A stretch of 64,000 nucleotides of DNA, from positions 22,977,323 to 23,041,322 of the forward strand of contig OW804094.1 of NCBI GenBank assembly GCA_942159475.1, read 5' to 3'. This document shows, one piece after another, positions 11,707 through 22,734 of this stretch. Made by a program: the position numbers and the translations under genes. Under the pieces are notes generated by a model. It was given only the letters and a program-made list of their open reading frames with translations. It was not told where the DNA came from and did not search any database. The number at the start of each line of letters is the position of its first letter. The first letter of the stretch is position 1. This DNA comes from Sthenelais limicola (taxonomy: Eukaryota > Annelida > Polychaeta > Phyllodocida > Sigalionidae).

Positions 11707-12048
11707 GGGGAGTTGCATAGCCGCCATTTTGAATCCTGATTCGCATGGCATTATGGGAGTAATGGTCCAGTGTAAAATCTATATAAAACATGCCATGTTC
11801 AGCATGGAATATTTATCAATGCTCTAATGTCAGTATCCATGTGTTTTACATATTTCCATAACACAAGGGTCCATCTTTCCCATAATGCATTTGGTTTTAA
11901 TAGATCATCTATCCAAGCTGTGATATTGGTGAATAGATTCTTGCAATTTTCGATAAAAATGTTGCCAAATATTTGTATGTCAGATATCATCAGAACCAAT
12001 CCCATGATGCACTGTGACAGACATGCGCAGTGAGACATGCAACTCCCC
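11707..12048 (+). mobile_element. MITE family C
   Basis: Ends GGGGAGTTGCATAGCCGCC and ATGCAACTCCCC, TA on both sides. Confidence 0.8.
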
Positions 12049-12049
12049 T

Positions 12050-13078
12050 ATTGATTTACTTGACCTTGGTTTAGGTGTATTCCATCCTGGTGCAGATCGT
12101 TCTTATATTTATTTTTTGTTGTTCAAATTTCATATTTGTTACAGAACACATCTCAATTTACATTGGTTTTTATAGGAGCCCTGTATTCTATTTGATACAT
12201 TCTTACAGTAAATTATAATTCCCAGTGTCTGTCCTCATTGTTACGGGTCACTTTACCATTCGCTCGATCATCAAATATTTGCAAAATGTTTTGGAACTTC
12301 CAATTGCAAAACGCCGTAAACATATACTTCAAGTTATAACAAGAATCTTCTTCAGCCCATATCCATACAATCATTGTGGCTTGACCCCTAAATGTGAATG
12401 CTGCGTTCCGATGACCTTTTCCCAAGGTCAGGGATGGAAACTAGTCTGAGAAGCTCCCTATACTACGCCCTACTCACCTTTTTGTGATGAAGAAATGTGT
12501 AAAAAGACTATACAACAGCTGGATGCTATTTCAAATGGAGATCATTCGACCTTGTAAAAGGATACGAGTAAGACGACCAAAACATGGAATACAATTCCGA
12601 TGCTTGCTTTTGTTTCATAAGAAGCATAAAAATAAAGCTAAAGGGTAATGGAGAATAAATAAAATCCGAATTTTTAGAGCAGTCTTCACTCTTAACCTTC
12701 GCGGTCGATTTTGATAATTCGATCAAAACGAAAAGTTGAGACATACACTCTCAAATTATTAAAGATCTTCTGAGATGAGATGCACCAAATATCATAAGAT
12801 ATTCTCAGCTTCCGTGTTACTAAAATGACTCCAATATTTAAGTTTGTGTTCCAAATTATAAATTAAAAATACAATTTAAAAGAAATGTTATTTTACATTA
12901 AAGCTACGTTCTCACACTCATAAAACTATCCTGTCCATGATCATACGTATATACAGTATAATCCTAATCTTTCTCCTATCAAAAACGTCATGAAAATCTC
13001 AAATTTATATTTAATCTGTGAATATTAATGTCCGCGAATATAAAAATATCCACCCGTGAACTATCAGATTTAATACAA
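12050..13078. other. No gene seen
   Basis: Unique-looking A+T-rich kilobase. Overlapping frames on both strands at 12213-12449 lack splice context or motifs. Confidence 0.55.
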
Positions 13079-13275
13079 GGGTGAAATCGTCAGAAAATGT
13101 ACAATTCATCACCTTCAATCCACTCAAATAACACAAATTTAAGACAAAAATCAGGTTCAAAATACAGTTCAACATAACTTTACGGATTGTTTGAATCAAG
13201 ATTTTTCAGTCTAATTTAGCAGAAATTACTAAATGTGTTGGTCTGCCAATTGTACATTTTGTGAAAATCTGACCC
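13079..13275 (+). mobile_element. MITE family A, internally deleted
   Basis: Left end GGGTGAAATCGTCAGAAAA, right end CTGACCC; about 40 bp shorter than usual in the middle. Confidence 0.75.
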
Positions 13276-13356
13276 ACAAGGAGATTGTTATAAATCTGCA
13301 AACTTACACAATCTTTAACAATCCACACAAATACCTGACCACGAAAGTACGTATAC

Positions 13357-13590
13357 GGGTCGTATTTTCAGAAAATTTACAATTGGCAGCTGTACACATT
13401 TAGTCAATTCTGCTAAATTAGGCTGTAATTTGGTCAATACTAGGTAAATTCGGGCATATTTGGCATTGCATTGATTCTAGCAGTCTGTTTGGTTAGGTTG
13501 AACTGTATTTTGAACTTTATTTTCGTCTGAAATGTGTTATTTTTAGAAGATTGGTGAAGTTGAATTGTACATTTTCACAAAATCTGACCC
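13357..13590 (-). mobile_element. MITE family A (A2)
   Basis: Ends GGGTCGTATTTTCAGAAAA and CACAAAATCTGACCC. Confidence 0.8.
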
Positions 13591-13829
13591 ATACACACGT
13601 ACACCAAAAGCACTTATACATCCCCATACATATATCCCATGTATTGTACATGTGCATTAATTCATATATATATTATCATGTCCTTAGGACACATATAAAC
13701 ACACCATTTTTTACAGTGTGGCGATGCGTAAGGGCCCTAGAAGGGATGGGAAGGGCGTGGCATGGGCGTGGTATAGTTCTAATATGGCGCTCGACAACAA
13801 TGTCACCACCACCACCAACACAAGAACAT

Positions 13830-14064
13830 GGGTCAGATTTTCAGAAAATGTATAATTGGCAGCTCTAGACATTTGGAAAATTCTGCTAAATTAGGCTGAA
13901 AAATGATGAATACCGGGTGTATCTGAGTATATTTGGTGTCGCATTGATTTAAAGTACATGTTCTGTTATGTTAAACTGCATTTTGAAGCTCATTTTTGTT
14001 CTAAATGTGGATTATTTGAGAGGATTGGTGAAGACGAATTGTACATTATCTGAAAATCTGACCC
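13830..14064 (-). mobile_element. MITE family A (A1)
   Basis: Flanked by ACAT on both sides, a non-palindromic 4-bp duplication. Confidence 0.85.
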
Positions 14065-14083
14065 ACATATATATATACACAGT

Positions 14084-14330
14084 GGGTCCGGTCGTACGAA
14101 CATGTACAATGCCTTTTCCCCAATCTTCCCAAATAACCCAAATTTAAAACAGGAATGCGATTCAAAATACACTTCAACATAACAGAACTGACTTCCCGAT
14201 TCAGCAAGACTAAACACACTGAGATATATCGTAGTCATTTGTCATTTTAGAGCCAAATTTGGTGAAATTCAGTAAAAATTTGTAAAGTGTGTAGAGGTGG
14301 TAATTGTACACTATGTGATGACTAGACCCA
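14084..14330 (+). mobile_element. MITE family A, old divergent copy
   Basis: Left end GGGTCCGGTCGTACGAACA and right end GATGACTAGACCC are eroded; interior follows the A plan (AATCTTCCCAAATAACCC). Confidence 0.6.
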
Positions 14331-14410
14331 TTGATGATGTAGTCTATTCACTGCCTGTGAGTGTGGTTCCGATCTGTCCACCACCTGTTGGTCATGCATC
14401 AGACATATAT

Positions 14411-14645
14411 GGGTAGGATTTTCAGTAAATGTACAATTCACCTTCCCCAATCCTCTCAAATAACCCAAATTTCAGACGAAAATAAAGTTAAAAATACAGT
14501 TCAACCTAACCAAACAGGTTGCTAGAATCAATGCAATGCCGAATATACTCGAATTTACCTAGTATTGACCAAATTGCAGCGTTATTTAGCAGAATTTGCT
14601 AAATGTGTACAGCTGCCAATTGTACATTTTCTGAAAATCTGACCC
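14411..14645 (+). mobile_element. MITE family A (A2)
   Basis: Left end GGGTAGGATTTTCAGTAAA, flanks ATAT on both sides. Confidence 0.85.
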
Positions 14646-14761
14646 ATATAGTCATATTGTCTCCCGGACCATGTGCATCTTCGCTTCCCTGCTTGCGATG
14701 GGTGTGAGTGAATAAGTGGTTAAGGGGGGTATGTGGGGCTGTGGGGGTCGCCACAAATAAT

Positions 14762-15421
14762 TGTGATGTGTTATAGGGCGACTCCACTATAGGTAAAAAA
14801 CGGCGCCGACAGGCAAAATTCGTCGCCGACATGACTAAAAATTCGGAAAATTCGGCATGACTAAAAAATTCTAGTGGAAGAGGGGGTAAAATAGGTTGTC
14901 AGCAACACATTTATTTGTCGCCAAATATTGCAAAATATCTAACTTGATTAGATATTTCATCGCAAAAAATTCGTCGCAGCCGTTTTTTGCCGTTTTTCCC
15001 ATAGTGGAGTCCCTGCATTATAGCAAAATGAGTCATAAGTCCCAAAATTTATATTTTTTTAAATGAATTATTCACAGGATGCCTTTCTGGGAATGTGTTC
15101 ATTTTTCGTGTGCTCAACGCTGCTTGTAGCATGAATACATTTACCAACTGTCAAGAAAGTGTTATAAATATATCCATGTATTTCTAAGGTCATCATCTTA
15201 TAGACCATATTAAGCTACTTTACTAGGAAATGTCCATCCAGAAATATTGCAAACTTGTTTTTCAAAAATTAAAATATCAAACTAAAAATATAGAAATACT
15301 TCTTAGATGTACTGCATGTTTGCTATTATTGGAATCGGCTTGATCTCCACTTTTGAAATATGATGATATCTCAAAATCCATCTTTTGCGACTTATGACTC
15401 ATTTTCCTGAAACACATCACA
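14762..15421 (+). mobile_element. MITE family B interrupted by MITE E
   Basis: B left end at 14762-14776, interruption 14777-15017, B resumes to 15421 with intact right end. Confidence 0.8.
14777..15017. mobile_element. MITE family E nested in B
   Basis: 241 bp with inverted ends around GACTCCACTAT, flanked by a perfect 6-bp TTATAG duplication (14771-14776, 15018-15023). Interior rich in TCGTCGC and GCCGTTTTT words. Confidence 0.7.
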
Positions 15422-15423
15422 GT

Positions 15424-15745
15424 TATAGTCTGTCCGAAATGTAGTTGACATGTGATTCCTTAGGTCCTTTAAGAAGAGGAAAAGTGGGTGATTTTTTACT
15501 TCTATTTATGACAAGGACTTGTCAATCCTTTGCCCAGCAAGCCGCTCTTTGCAATCAACCATATGGAAACAGGGCCAGTATAACCAGCTCTTCCTTCCTT
15601 CTAAGCAACACAACAGCTGCTGCACATAGAACAGAGACAGAGCAATACAATACGGCTGTATATTTGGCCATGGTCGATCGCCAAAAGGCGACTCAGGGGG
15701 CAAAGGTTTGAAGTCAAAAGTCCCCCACATTTCTCTCTTAAAGGG
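15424..15745 (+). mobile_element. MITE family F, right end destroyed
   Basis: Matches the copy at 34999: starts AGTCTGTCCGAAATGTAG and runs to CTTAAAGGGG, where a CT-rich minisatellite takes over. Long inverted repeat in the intact copy. Confidence 0.7.
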
Positions 15746-16393
15746 GCTCTCTCAGCCCCCTCAGTCTCCCTGAGCCCCCTTCAGGCCCCTCAGTCCCCAT
15801 CACTCCCCTCAGCCCCCTCAGTCTCCCTCAGCCCCCTTCAGGCCCCTCAGCCTCCCTCAGCCCTCCTCAGCCTCCTCCAGCCCCCTACCTCCCCTCAGTT
15901 CCCCTCACTCCCCTCAGCCTTCCTCAGCCCCCTCAGCCTCCCTCAGCCCCCTCAGCCTCCCTCAGTCTTCCTCAGTCCCTCTCACTCCCCCTCAGCCTCC
16001 CTCAGCCTCCTCAGCCTCCCTCAGTCTCCCTCAGCCCCCTCAGCCTCCCTCAGCCCCCCTCAGCCTCCCTCAGTCTCCCTCAGCCCCCTCAGCCCCTCAG
16101 CCCCTCCAGCCCCTCCAGCCCCCCTCAGCCTCCCTCAGCCTCCCTCAGCCTCCCTCAGTCCCTTCAGCCTCCTCAGCCTTCCTCAGCCCCCTCAGCCTCC
16201 CTCAGTCCCCCTCAGCCTCCCTCAGCCTCCCTCAGTCCCTATCACTCCCCTCATCCTCCCTCAGCCCCTTTAGCCTTCCTCACTCCCCTCACTCCCCTCA
16301 GTCTCCTCACTCCCCTCACTCCCCTCAGTCTCCTCAGTCTCCCTCAGCCCCCTTCAGTCCCCCTCAGCCCCTTCAGCCCCTTTAGCCCCCCTT
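15746..16393 (+). repeat. CT-rich minisatellite, CCTCAGCC-type units
   Basis: About 650 bp of irregular 8-14-bp units (CCCTCAGCCTC, CCCTCAGTC), almost pure pyrimidine plus AG steps. It begins at the A+G/C+T-rich inner part of the F terminal repeat and has replaced the final about 40 bp of F. Confidence 0.9.
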
Positions 16394-16984
16394 AATAGTA
16401 ATTCCAGGATCGTCCTATTGTAAACATCCCACCCAGACTATTTTCCTATAGTCTCATAATCTCTCTTGATTACTTTTTTCAATATCTATTTTTACACTCA
16501 CATGAAGTGATCTGAGGAATTTGTAAAATTCCAAACAAAATGGCGCAGCTGGTCGTCCCTGCCACTCCTTGCGACTTAGTGCGATGTTTTTAAAAGTATT
16601 CTGTGAGAAAAATTCTCCTAAAATGTGTGCCCTTGTATGCTGTATGACGATCTATCTGTCTGGTATGGTTAAGATTACATGTTTTCTATTGAATCAGAAA
16701 ATAACCTTCAAGGAGAGTTTATGGTAGAGGAATTTCGCTGGATATTTCGTTTGAAGGACTGGACTTTTCGGGTAGATTACAATTAGTTATTGATTAGATA
16801 TTTATTCATGATCCCACATAAGATGTGAGGAAAGAATGTCTTTTTGCTCTGTCTCCAAATCAATTTATTTAATATTGATATTACACAAATTGAGATGTAC
16901 TGTTACCACTTGACCAAAGGGAGTGACTAAAAGGATTAATAACTTCCATTTCGGCCCGAATCAGATTTTATCATATATGCATCC
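16394..16984. other. No gene seen
   Basis: Follows the CT minisatellite; no repeat or motif recognised. Confidence 0.55.
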
Positions 16985-17200
16985 CTCTTGAGGTGCAATA
17001 AGTACGGTGCAATAAAAATATTCATATAGTACCCGTACTATATGAACTACTTCGTCACCAAGTCGGCTACTTTTTTCAGATTTACACATGATACATTTGT
17101 GATTACACATCAAGTTTTATGCCCATATAATAAATATAGAAAGAAACTCACCTGCAATAATCGAAAATTTGTATTTGATGTAAAACAGTGGAATTAAGGT
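16985..17200 (+). repeat. Repeat family G, partial
   Basis: Shares TGAACTACTTCGTCACCAA, CCCATATAATAAATATAGAA and ACTCACCTGCAATAAT with 62670-62960. Confidence 0.65.
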
Positions 17201-17219
17201 TCATACCATACAGTTATTA

Positions 17220-17472
17220 TTAAAAAGTCTTATTATACACACATTGCTCTGAAAATAATCTAGAGTGATTTACGCATAGTGCGTATTTCACTAGTGACTT
17301 ACGTGGGGTTGTCATGACAACCAATCTGTTTTTTTTACTAAGATTAAGAGTAAAATTCAAATTTATGACTCGATATGTTTCTTTTTTCATGATTGAAGGT
17401 ATGTATAATGAATCTCGTTGCTCTGCAACTCGTGCAATATTCACGCTCCTTCAACCAACTCGTTTAGTTAAC
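17220..17472 (-). repeat. Repeat family H
   Basis: Shared with 58589-58905 (opposite orientation), 20818-20995 and 41325-41415. Markers: GTGGGGTTGTCATGACAACC and CAACTCGTGCAATATTCACG. No clear inverted ends. Confidence 0.65.
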
Positions 17473-17568
17473 CTGTATTTATATGTAAAATAGTCGTACG
17501 ATTCGTTATTAAGAGCACTCTACAAGGTTACATGCTTAAACATGTAATAACAGTTATGCGCCTATAAT

Positions 17569-17803
17569 GGGTCAGATTTTCAGAAAATGTAGAATTCGCC
17601 TTCACCAATCCTCTCAAATAACTCACATTTAAGACAAAAATGAGCTTCAAAATGCAGTTTAACACAACGGAACTGATACTTTAAATCAATGCAATATCAA
17701 ATATACTCAGATATACCCGGTATTCCTCATCTTTCAGCCTAATTTAGCAGAATTTCCTAAATGTGTAGAGTGGCCAAATGTACATTTTCTGAAAATCTGA
17801 CCC
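17569..17803 (+). mobile_element. MITE family A (A1)
   Basis: Full copy, both ends present. Confidence 0.85.
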
Positions 17804-17928
17804 CCATGCCCCTTTATACCATGACAATAAGATGTCGAGTGTAGTAGCTTCTAGGTTAGGCAGGTTAAAAAACGTGTTACTATGAGAGAACCGGCCATAG
17901 TTGTGTATGTATACATATGGGTCAGATT

Positions 17929-18153
17929 TTAAGAAAATGCACAATTTACAGTTCTACACATCTATCAAAATCTGCTAAATTAGAGTGAACAATGATAAAT
18001 ACTAGGTATATTTGAGTGCATTCTGTATTATGTTCATTCAATAAATCTGTCTGGTTATGCTGAACTGTATTTTGAACCTGATTATCGTCGGAAATTTGGG
18101 TTATTTGAGAGGATTGGTGAAGGCCTATTGTACATTTTCTGGCGATTTCACCC
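17929..18153 (-). mobile_element. MITE family A (A3 subtype)
   Basis: A3 interior: TTCATTCAATAAATCTGTCT; right end TCTGGCGATTTCACCC. An A5 copy starts a few bases later. Confidence 0.8.
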
Positions 18154-18159
18154 ACATAT

Positions 18160-18604
18160 GGGTCTGGTCGTCAGAAAGTGTACAATTCACCTTCACTAAT
18201 CCTTTAAAACAACCCAAGTTTGAGACGAAAATGAGGTTTCAAGGGGTTTCAAGGTTTCCACTGGCTGCGGTGAGCCTTAATTGCAATAGTTTGTGCTGGT
18301 GCTGTAGGGGGAGAGGAGTGACAAGATCCTGCCTGTATGGATCAGTGGCCATGTAGGCAGGATCTCGCCACTTCTTACCATCACAGCACCATCGCAAGGC
18401 TTACCGCAGAGCTTACCACAGAACTTACCACAGCCAGTGGAGAGCACTTTTAAACACTGTTCAACTGTATAAGACAGACTGTTAGAATCATGTCAATACC
18501 AAAAATACGCAGATATACCAAGTATTCATCATTTTTCAGACAAATTTAGCAATATTCCCTAAATGTGTAGAGCTAGTGATTGTACATTTTCTGACGATCT
18601 GACC
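18160..18604 (+). mobile_element. MITE family A (A5) interrupted by a foldback insert
   Basis: A5 ends present; interior broken after GAAAATGAGG and resuming at TTTAAACACTGTTCAAC. Confidence 0.75.
18244..18452. mobile_element. Foldback insert in an A5 MITE
   Basis: About 205 bp with inverted ends CCACTGGCTGCGGTGAGC against GCTTACCACAGCCAGTGG and an inner inverted pair around AGATCCTGCC. No match elsewhere in the window. Confidence 0.65.
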
Positions 18605-18617
18605 AATATCTGTCTAT

Positions 18618-18853
18618 GGGTAAGATTTTCAGAAAATGTACAATTGGCAGATGCACATATTTAGTAAGTTCTGCTAAATTTAGACTGAAAAATGGTCAAA
18701 ACTAGGTATATCTGAATATATTTGGTATTGAGTTGAATTAAAGGATGTGTTTGGTTGTGTTAAACTGAATTTTGAACATAATTATTGTCTTAAATTTGTG
18801 TTATTTGATAGGATTGCTGAAGACAAATTGTACATTTTCTGAAAAACTGACCC
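18618..18853 (-). mobile_element. MITE family A (A4 subtype)
   Basis: A4 interior: GGTCAAAACTAGGTATATCT and TGTTTGGTTGTGTTAAACTG. Both ends intact. Confidence 0.8.
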
Positions 18854-18854
18854 A

Positions 18855-19839
18855 TATGATCATGTGCATGTAGTCTCTACCTGGAAGGTCCAGGGGCTAT
18901 ATCAGCCATAAGCAGAGACTAAACAGATTAGTGACCTCCATTTCCTGGACTTTTGGTACAGTTTTCATAATATATCAGTTTCTCCATCATTATAACCAAA
19001 CAATGCACCAGCAGCCCCTCAATGTCGATCATAACTCCTTTAGTTAAAGAACCATTACTAATATTTGAAGAGAGTAGGGTATCATATCTCATTAGATATT
19101 AGATATTATATATTAGAATGGGATGGCGGATGGGGTGACCCTTATTTAAGGATCAGATATAATGTATAATTATGTTGTATGATATCTTATGTATATCTAT
19201 CTAATGTTGTTGACATGGACCTATATTATACTCTCTAACATTCAGATTATAACCTTTGAATTAATCTGACACACTCTTACCTGTACCGATAAGAGTACTA
19301 TCGTGAGTCGTTCATTGACTCAATGGGTTAGGATTCATATCATATCACTAGGATTCACAGTATAGTGCCATACCTATTACTAATATCAATGTACAAGAGT
19401 CCATATATACTATGTATTTATGTCATATTGTATGTTATAAATACTCATTATCATTGTAAGAATTCTTATGTACTGTAAAATCGTATCCTACATAACTGTC
19501 ATGAAATTCTAAGACTACTCGATCTATGAGAATAATGAATTACTCCTGTCCAGCTTGATATTAATAAGTGAATTGTACCCACAGATTATTATGTTTTTCT
19601 TTCGGAGGCAAGGGAAGACCTACCATGGAGAATTGTTTACCTGTTCACGATGTAATTGTATTACTTCATGAATAAAAATTCTATATATATATATTAGTGT
19701 TTTTCCTCTCTTGCTCTTATATGACAAAATAAATGTACGAAGACCTGTATGATGTAAACACAATAAAGGATCCAATAATATGTGGGGTGAAAAATGTAGC
19801 TTGTATGTCGAGTAAGACAAGACCATTGTAGAGTTATAT
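18855..19839. other. No gene seen
   Basis: A+T-rich with ATTAGATATTAGATATTATA low-complexity near 19090. Confidence 0.55.
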
Positions 19840-20045
19840 GGGATGTGTCTCAGGAAAATGAGTCACAAGTTGCCAATAATGGATTTTGAGATATTTTCAT
19901 ATTTGAAAAGATGAGATTCAACCGATTCCAATGATAGTAAACAGTAGGACAGCTAATAGGTATGTCTATATTTTAAGTATGATAATTTTAGTTTTGAAAA
20001 GAAAGTTTTCAATATTTCTGGGTGGACAGTTACAAGTAAAATACG
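19840..20045 (-). mobile_element. MITE family B, half copy
   Basis: Left end to the TGGACAGTTACAAGTAAA block, then lost; a complete B copy follows 20 bp later. Confidence 0.75.
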
Positions 20046-20065
20046 GTAGGTAAATATTCTCAACT

Positions 20066-20474
20066 GTGATGTGTTTCAAGAAAATGAGTCATAAGTCGCA
20101 AAAAATAGATTTTGAGATACCATCATATCTGAAAAGTTGAGATCAAGCTGATTCCAATGATAGTAAACAGTCTAATAATTTTATAAGTATTTCTAGATGT
20201 TAAGTTTGATATTTTCGTTTTTGAAAAAAAAAGTTTCCAATATTTCTGGGGGTCAATAAACAGTAAAGTAACTAAATGTAGTCCATTTGAGGACCTTTAA
20301 AACGAAAGGATATAGTATATAGATTGTCCTGAAATTTGATACATCGATTGATATAGCTATAAGTGACAACCCCTCCAAAAATCTAGAACATTCCAATAAT
20401 GAGATCTTGTAAAAAAAACACTTTGAAAAATATCAATTTTGCGACTTATGACTCATTTTCCTGAAACACATCAC
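20066..20474 (-). mobile_element. MITE family B
   Basis: Full-length with both inverted ends. Confidence 0.85.
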
Positions 20475-20563
20475 AATTTAGTGGTTGACATTAGAAATGC
20501 ATGGATTTATTTAATATACTGTCTTGACATTTGATTCATGTATTCATGCTACAAAGAGCGTTA

Positions 20564-20798
20564 GGGTAAAATTTTCAGAAAATGTACAATTCACCTTCAC
20601 CAATCCTCTCAAATAACCCATATTTATGACAGAAATGAGCTTCAAAATACAGTTTAACATAACAAAACAAATACTTTAAATCAATACGACACCAAATATA
20701 CTCAGATATACCCGGTTTTTATAATTTTCCAGCCTGATTTAGCAGAATTTACTAAATGTGTAGAGCTGCCAATTGTACATCTTCTGCGAATTTGACCC
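20564..20798 (+). mobile_element. MITE family A (A1)
   Basis: Ends GGGTAAAATTTTCAGAAAA and GCGAATTTGACCC; somewhat diverged. Confidence 0.8.
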
Positions 20799-20817
20799 GT
20801 TAAGCACCCCTAAGATG

Positions 20818-20995
20818 GAAACATTCCCACAAATTTATCTTCTAACGAGTTGGTTACAAAGGAGCGTGAATAGTGCACGTAGCAACGAGCCCAATATTTC
20901 GAAACCAACAAGTTAGTTAACTGATTATTATATATGCTTTTAATAATAGAAATAGAAAGTTGAATTTTGGCGGTAAACTTGGTTGGTAAACACAT
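20818..20995 (+). repeat. Repeat family H, partial
   Basis: CTAACGAGTTGGTTACAAAG, GTAGCAACGAG and CAACAAGTTAGTTAAC match 58589 on. Confidence 0.6.
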
Positions 20996-21132
20996 TGGTC
21001 AGAAAATGTACAATTCAACTTCACCAATCCTCTCAAATAACCCAAATTTCAGACGAAAATAAAGTTCAAAATACAGTTCCACCTAACCAAACATATTGCT
21101 AGAATCAATGCATTGCTGAATTTACTCAAATT
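20995..21132 (+). mobile_element. MITE A2, left part, interrupted by Ngaro
   Basis: Left end shortened (starts at GGTCAGAAAATGTACAATTC). It continues at 26260 after the Ngaro element, so removing 21133-26259 restores a continuous A2 copy. Confidence 0.85.
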
Positions 21133-21255
21133 GTTTCCTCATTGCGCCAATGAGGGCGCATTGGTCGGGAGGTGCAGGAGGAACTTCCGCTTCCGGCATC
21201 TAAGACAGTACTCTTCCTCACTCATCCTCCAGACCTCATAGGGTATAGACGTATC
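21133..21255 (+). repeat. Ngaro repeat A1
   Basis: 123 bp, beginning GTTTCCTCATTGCGCCAATG and matching A2 at 25909-26031. It contains an internal CATTGCGCCAATG palindrome-like arm and probably carries the left recombination end. Confidence 0.9.
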
Positions 21256-21306
21256 GCTGCCGAGCAGCCATATACATACACGTGGTACCTCACGACCAAC
21301 GCTAGT

Positions 21307-22611
21307 ATGAATACCAGACGTAATGCACGTGGACGAGGAGGGGCAAGACAGCCCCTACAGAATAATGAACAGAACAAACAGCAGAATAACGAGCAGAACG
21401 GTCAACAGAACAATGAAGAAGAAGAAAATAGAGACCAACAGAATAACGACCAACAGCAACAGAATAACGACCAACAGCAAGGCGATCAAGAAAACCCTCA
21501 GCCGAACCAGGAGGGACAGGTCCCGCAACATAATGCCCGGGGCAGGGGCAGGGGCAGACAGAGGAAAGCACCCCCTCGCACCCCAAGAGCTCCCAAGAAG
21601 CCCCCTCAACAGGAGGAGATACCTGGGGGCCAGAACAACACATTACAAGACCGTACGGCTAAGTTGGAGGAGAATGTATTGAGGTTGGTGACTTTAATGT
21701 CTCAAAATGCGGAGAGAGAAGCGAAACTGGATAATAAGCGCAGGAGAAGAGCATCCATTTCTCCTGTGAGGGATACACCTAATCCAAAACGTACGGCCAG
21801 CTCCCCTCCACAAAGGAGAGATGATCTGGATATGCAGATACCAAAGAAAAAGGATGTCCAGCCTCCTCCACCGGAGGATATACTAGTCCAGGAGGAGGCA
21901 AAGAAGGAGTACCAGAGGGCGATTAAAGACCTAGCATCTCATTTCAACCAAAAACCAGGTAAAAATTGTGCTCATGCGTGTAATTCAGATAACTCGACTA
22001 AGCAAAAGGATATACTCAAGCCCTATCTTCCCAGGGCCTCACAAAAGAAAGCTAAATCCTCGGAATATAATCTCACAATGGCGGAACAGATTACCGCACT
22101 AGCAGGCCTAGCCTCCGAACCAGGGGACCCTGAGACCACCATGGCCATCTTGACACACATACGCCAGGTGGCGGAGGATGCGATATCATACCCCTGGAGC
22201 AAGGTGGGTGACTGGTCAGCCACCATAGTGGAGCAAGTGGCCGAGGAGCGCTTGGCGTGGACAGACACGCACATGATACAAGCGGAGCGCATGAAACTAT
22301 CATGGTCCCCATCTATGGAGAGTGCAAATGTGATTACCAACATATGTAGGAAATTCAATTCAACATCTTGTGAAAAACGCTCCCCACATATGAAAGAGGG
22401 AACAATGATGCAGCACCTATGTGCGGTATGCTACTATGTACATGATAAAAGCCTCCCACACAGTGGAAAGAAGTGCAACCACCTTAAATCCCGTGATGGA
22501 GGACATCATGATGGTAACAAGAAGAAAGATTGGAATAAAAAGAAGCACGATAATGATAAGAAAAAGGATTCATCTAAGAAGAGAGATGCATCCGACTCAG
22601 AAGATAAATAA
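21307..22611 (+). CDS. Ngaro ORF1, gag-like protein
   Basis: 434 residues from ATG 21307; the frame is open upstream through a GTG at 21172, but that part overlaps repeat A1. The N-terminus is Arg/Gly-rich, then Gln/Asn-rich blocks (about 20-75), basic RGRGRGR patches, a predicted short coiled segment (LEENVLRLVTLMSQ), an Arg-rich stretch, a folded-looking middle and a Cys/His cluster CAVC...H...C.H near 380-400, then a Lys/Asp tail. This suggests nucleic-acid packaging. No named domain recognised. It ends with TAA in the same frame as ORF2. Confidence 0.85.
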   Translation: MNTRRNARGRGGARQPLQNNEQNKQQNNEQNGQQNNEEEENRDQQNNDQQQQNNDQQQGDQENPQPNQEGQVPQHNARGRGRGRQRKAPPRTPRAPKKPPQQEEIPGGQNNTLQDRTAKLEENVLRLVTLMSQNAEREAKLDNKRRRRASISPVRDTPNPKRTASSPPQRRDDLDMQIPKKKDVQPPPPEDILVQEEAKKEYQRAIKDLASHFNQKPGKNCAHACNSDNSTKQKDILKPYLPRASQKKAKSSEYNLTMAEQITALAGLASEPGDPETTMAILTHIRQVAEDAISYPWSKVGDWSATIVEQVAEERLAWTDTHMIQAERMKLSWSPSMESANVITNICRKFNSTSCEKRSPHMKEGTMMQHLCAVCYYVHDKSLPHSGKKCNHLKSRDGGHHDGNKKKDWNKKKHDNDKKKDSSKKRDASDSEDK

Positions 22612-22734
22612 CTTCTTGCGGCCGGGGCTACAACACGGCCCCAGGCCACAACACCCAGTGAGCATGGAGAGACGAGTGAGCGAGAGTCAGAACAAGTGGT
22701 AGAAGTATCCCACACTGACTCTAAAGAAGGCAAA

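Noticed and set aside
15746..16393. CRISPR-like or satellite array
   Set aside because: Irregular units with no spacer/repeat structure; it is a pyrimidine-rich minisatellite in a eukaryotic genome.
21172..21306. GTG start extending Ngaro ORF1 by 45 codons
   Set aside because: Lies within repeat A1, which is duplicated as A2 without coding role; the first ATG in frame is at 21307.
21302..21682. Alternative frames over the Ngaro gag region
   Set aside because: Shadows created by the Gln/Asn codon repeats of ORF1.
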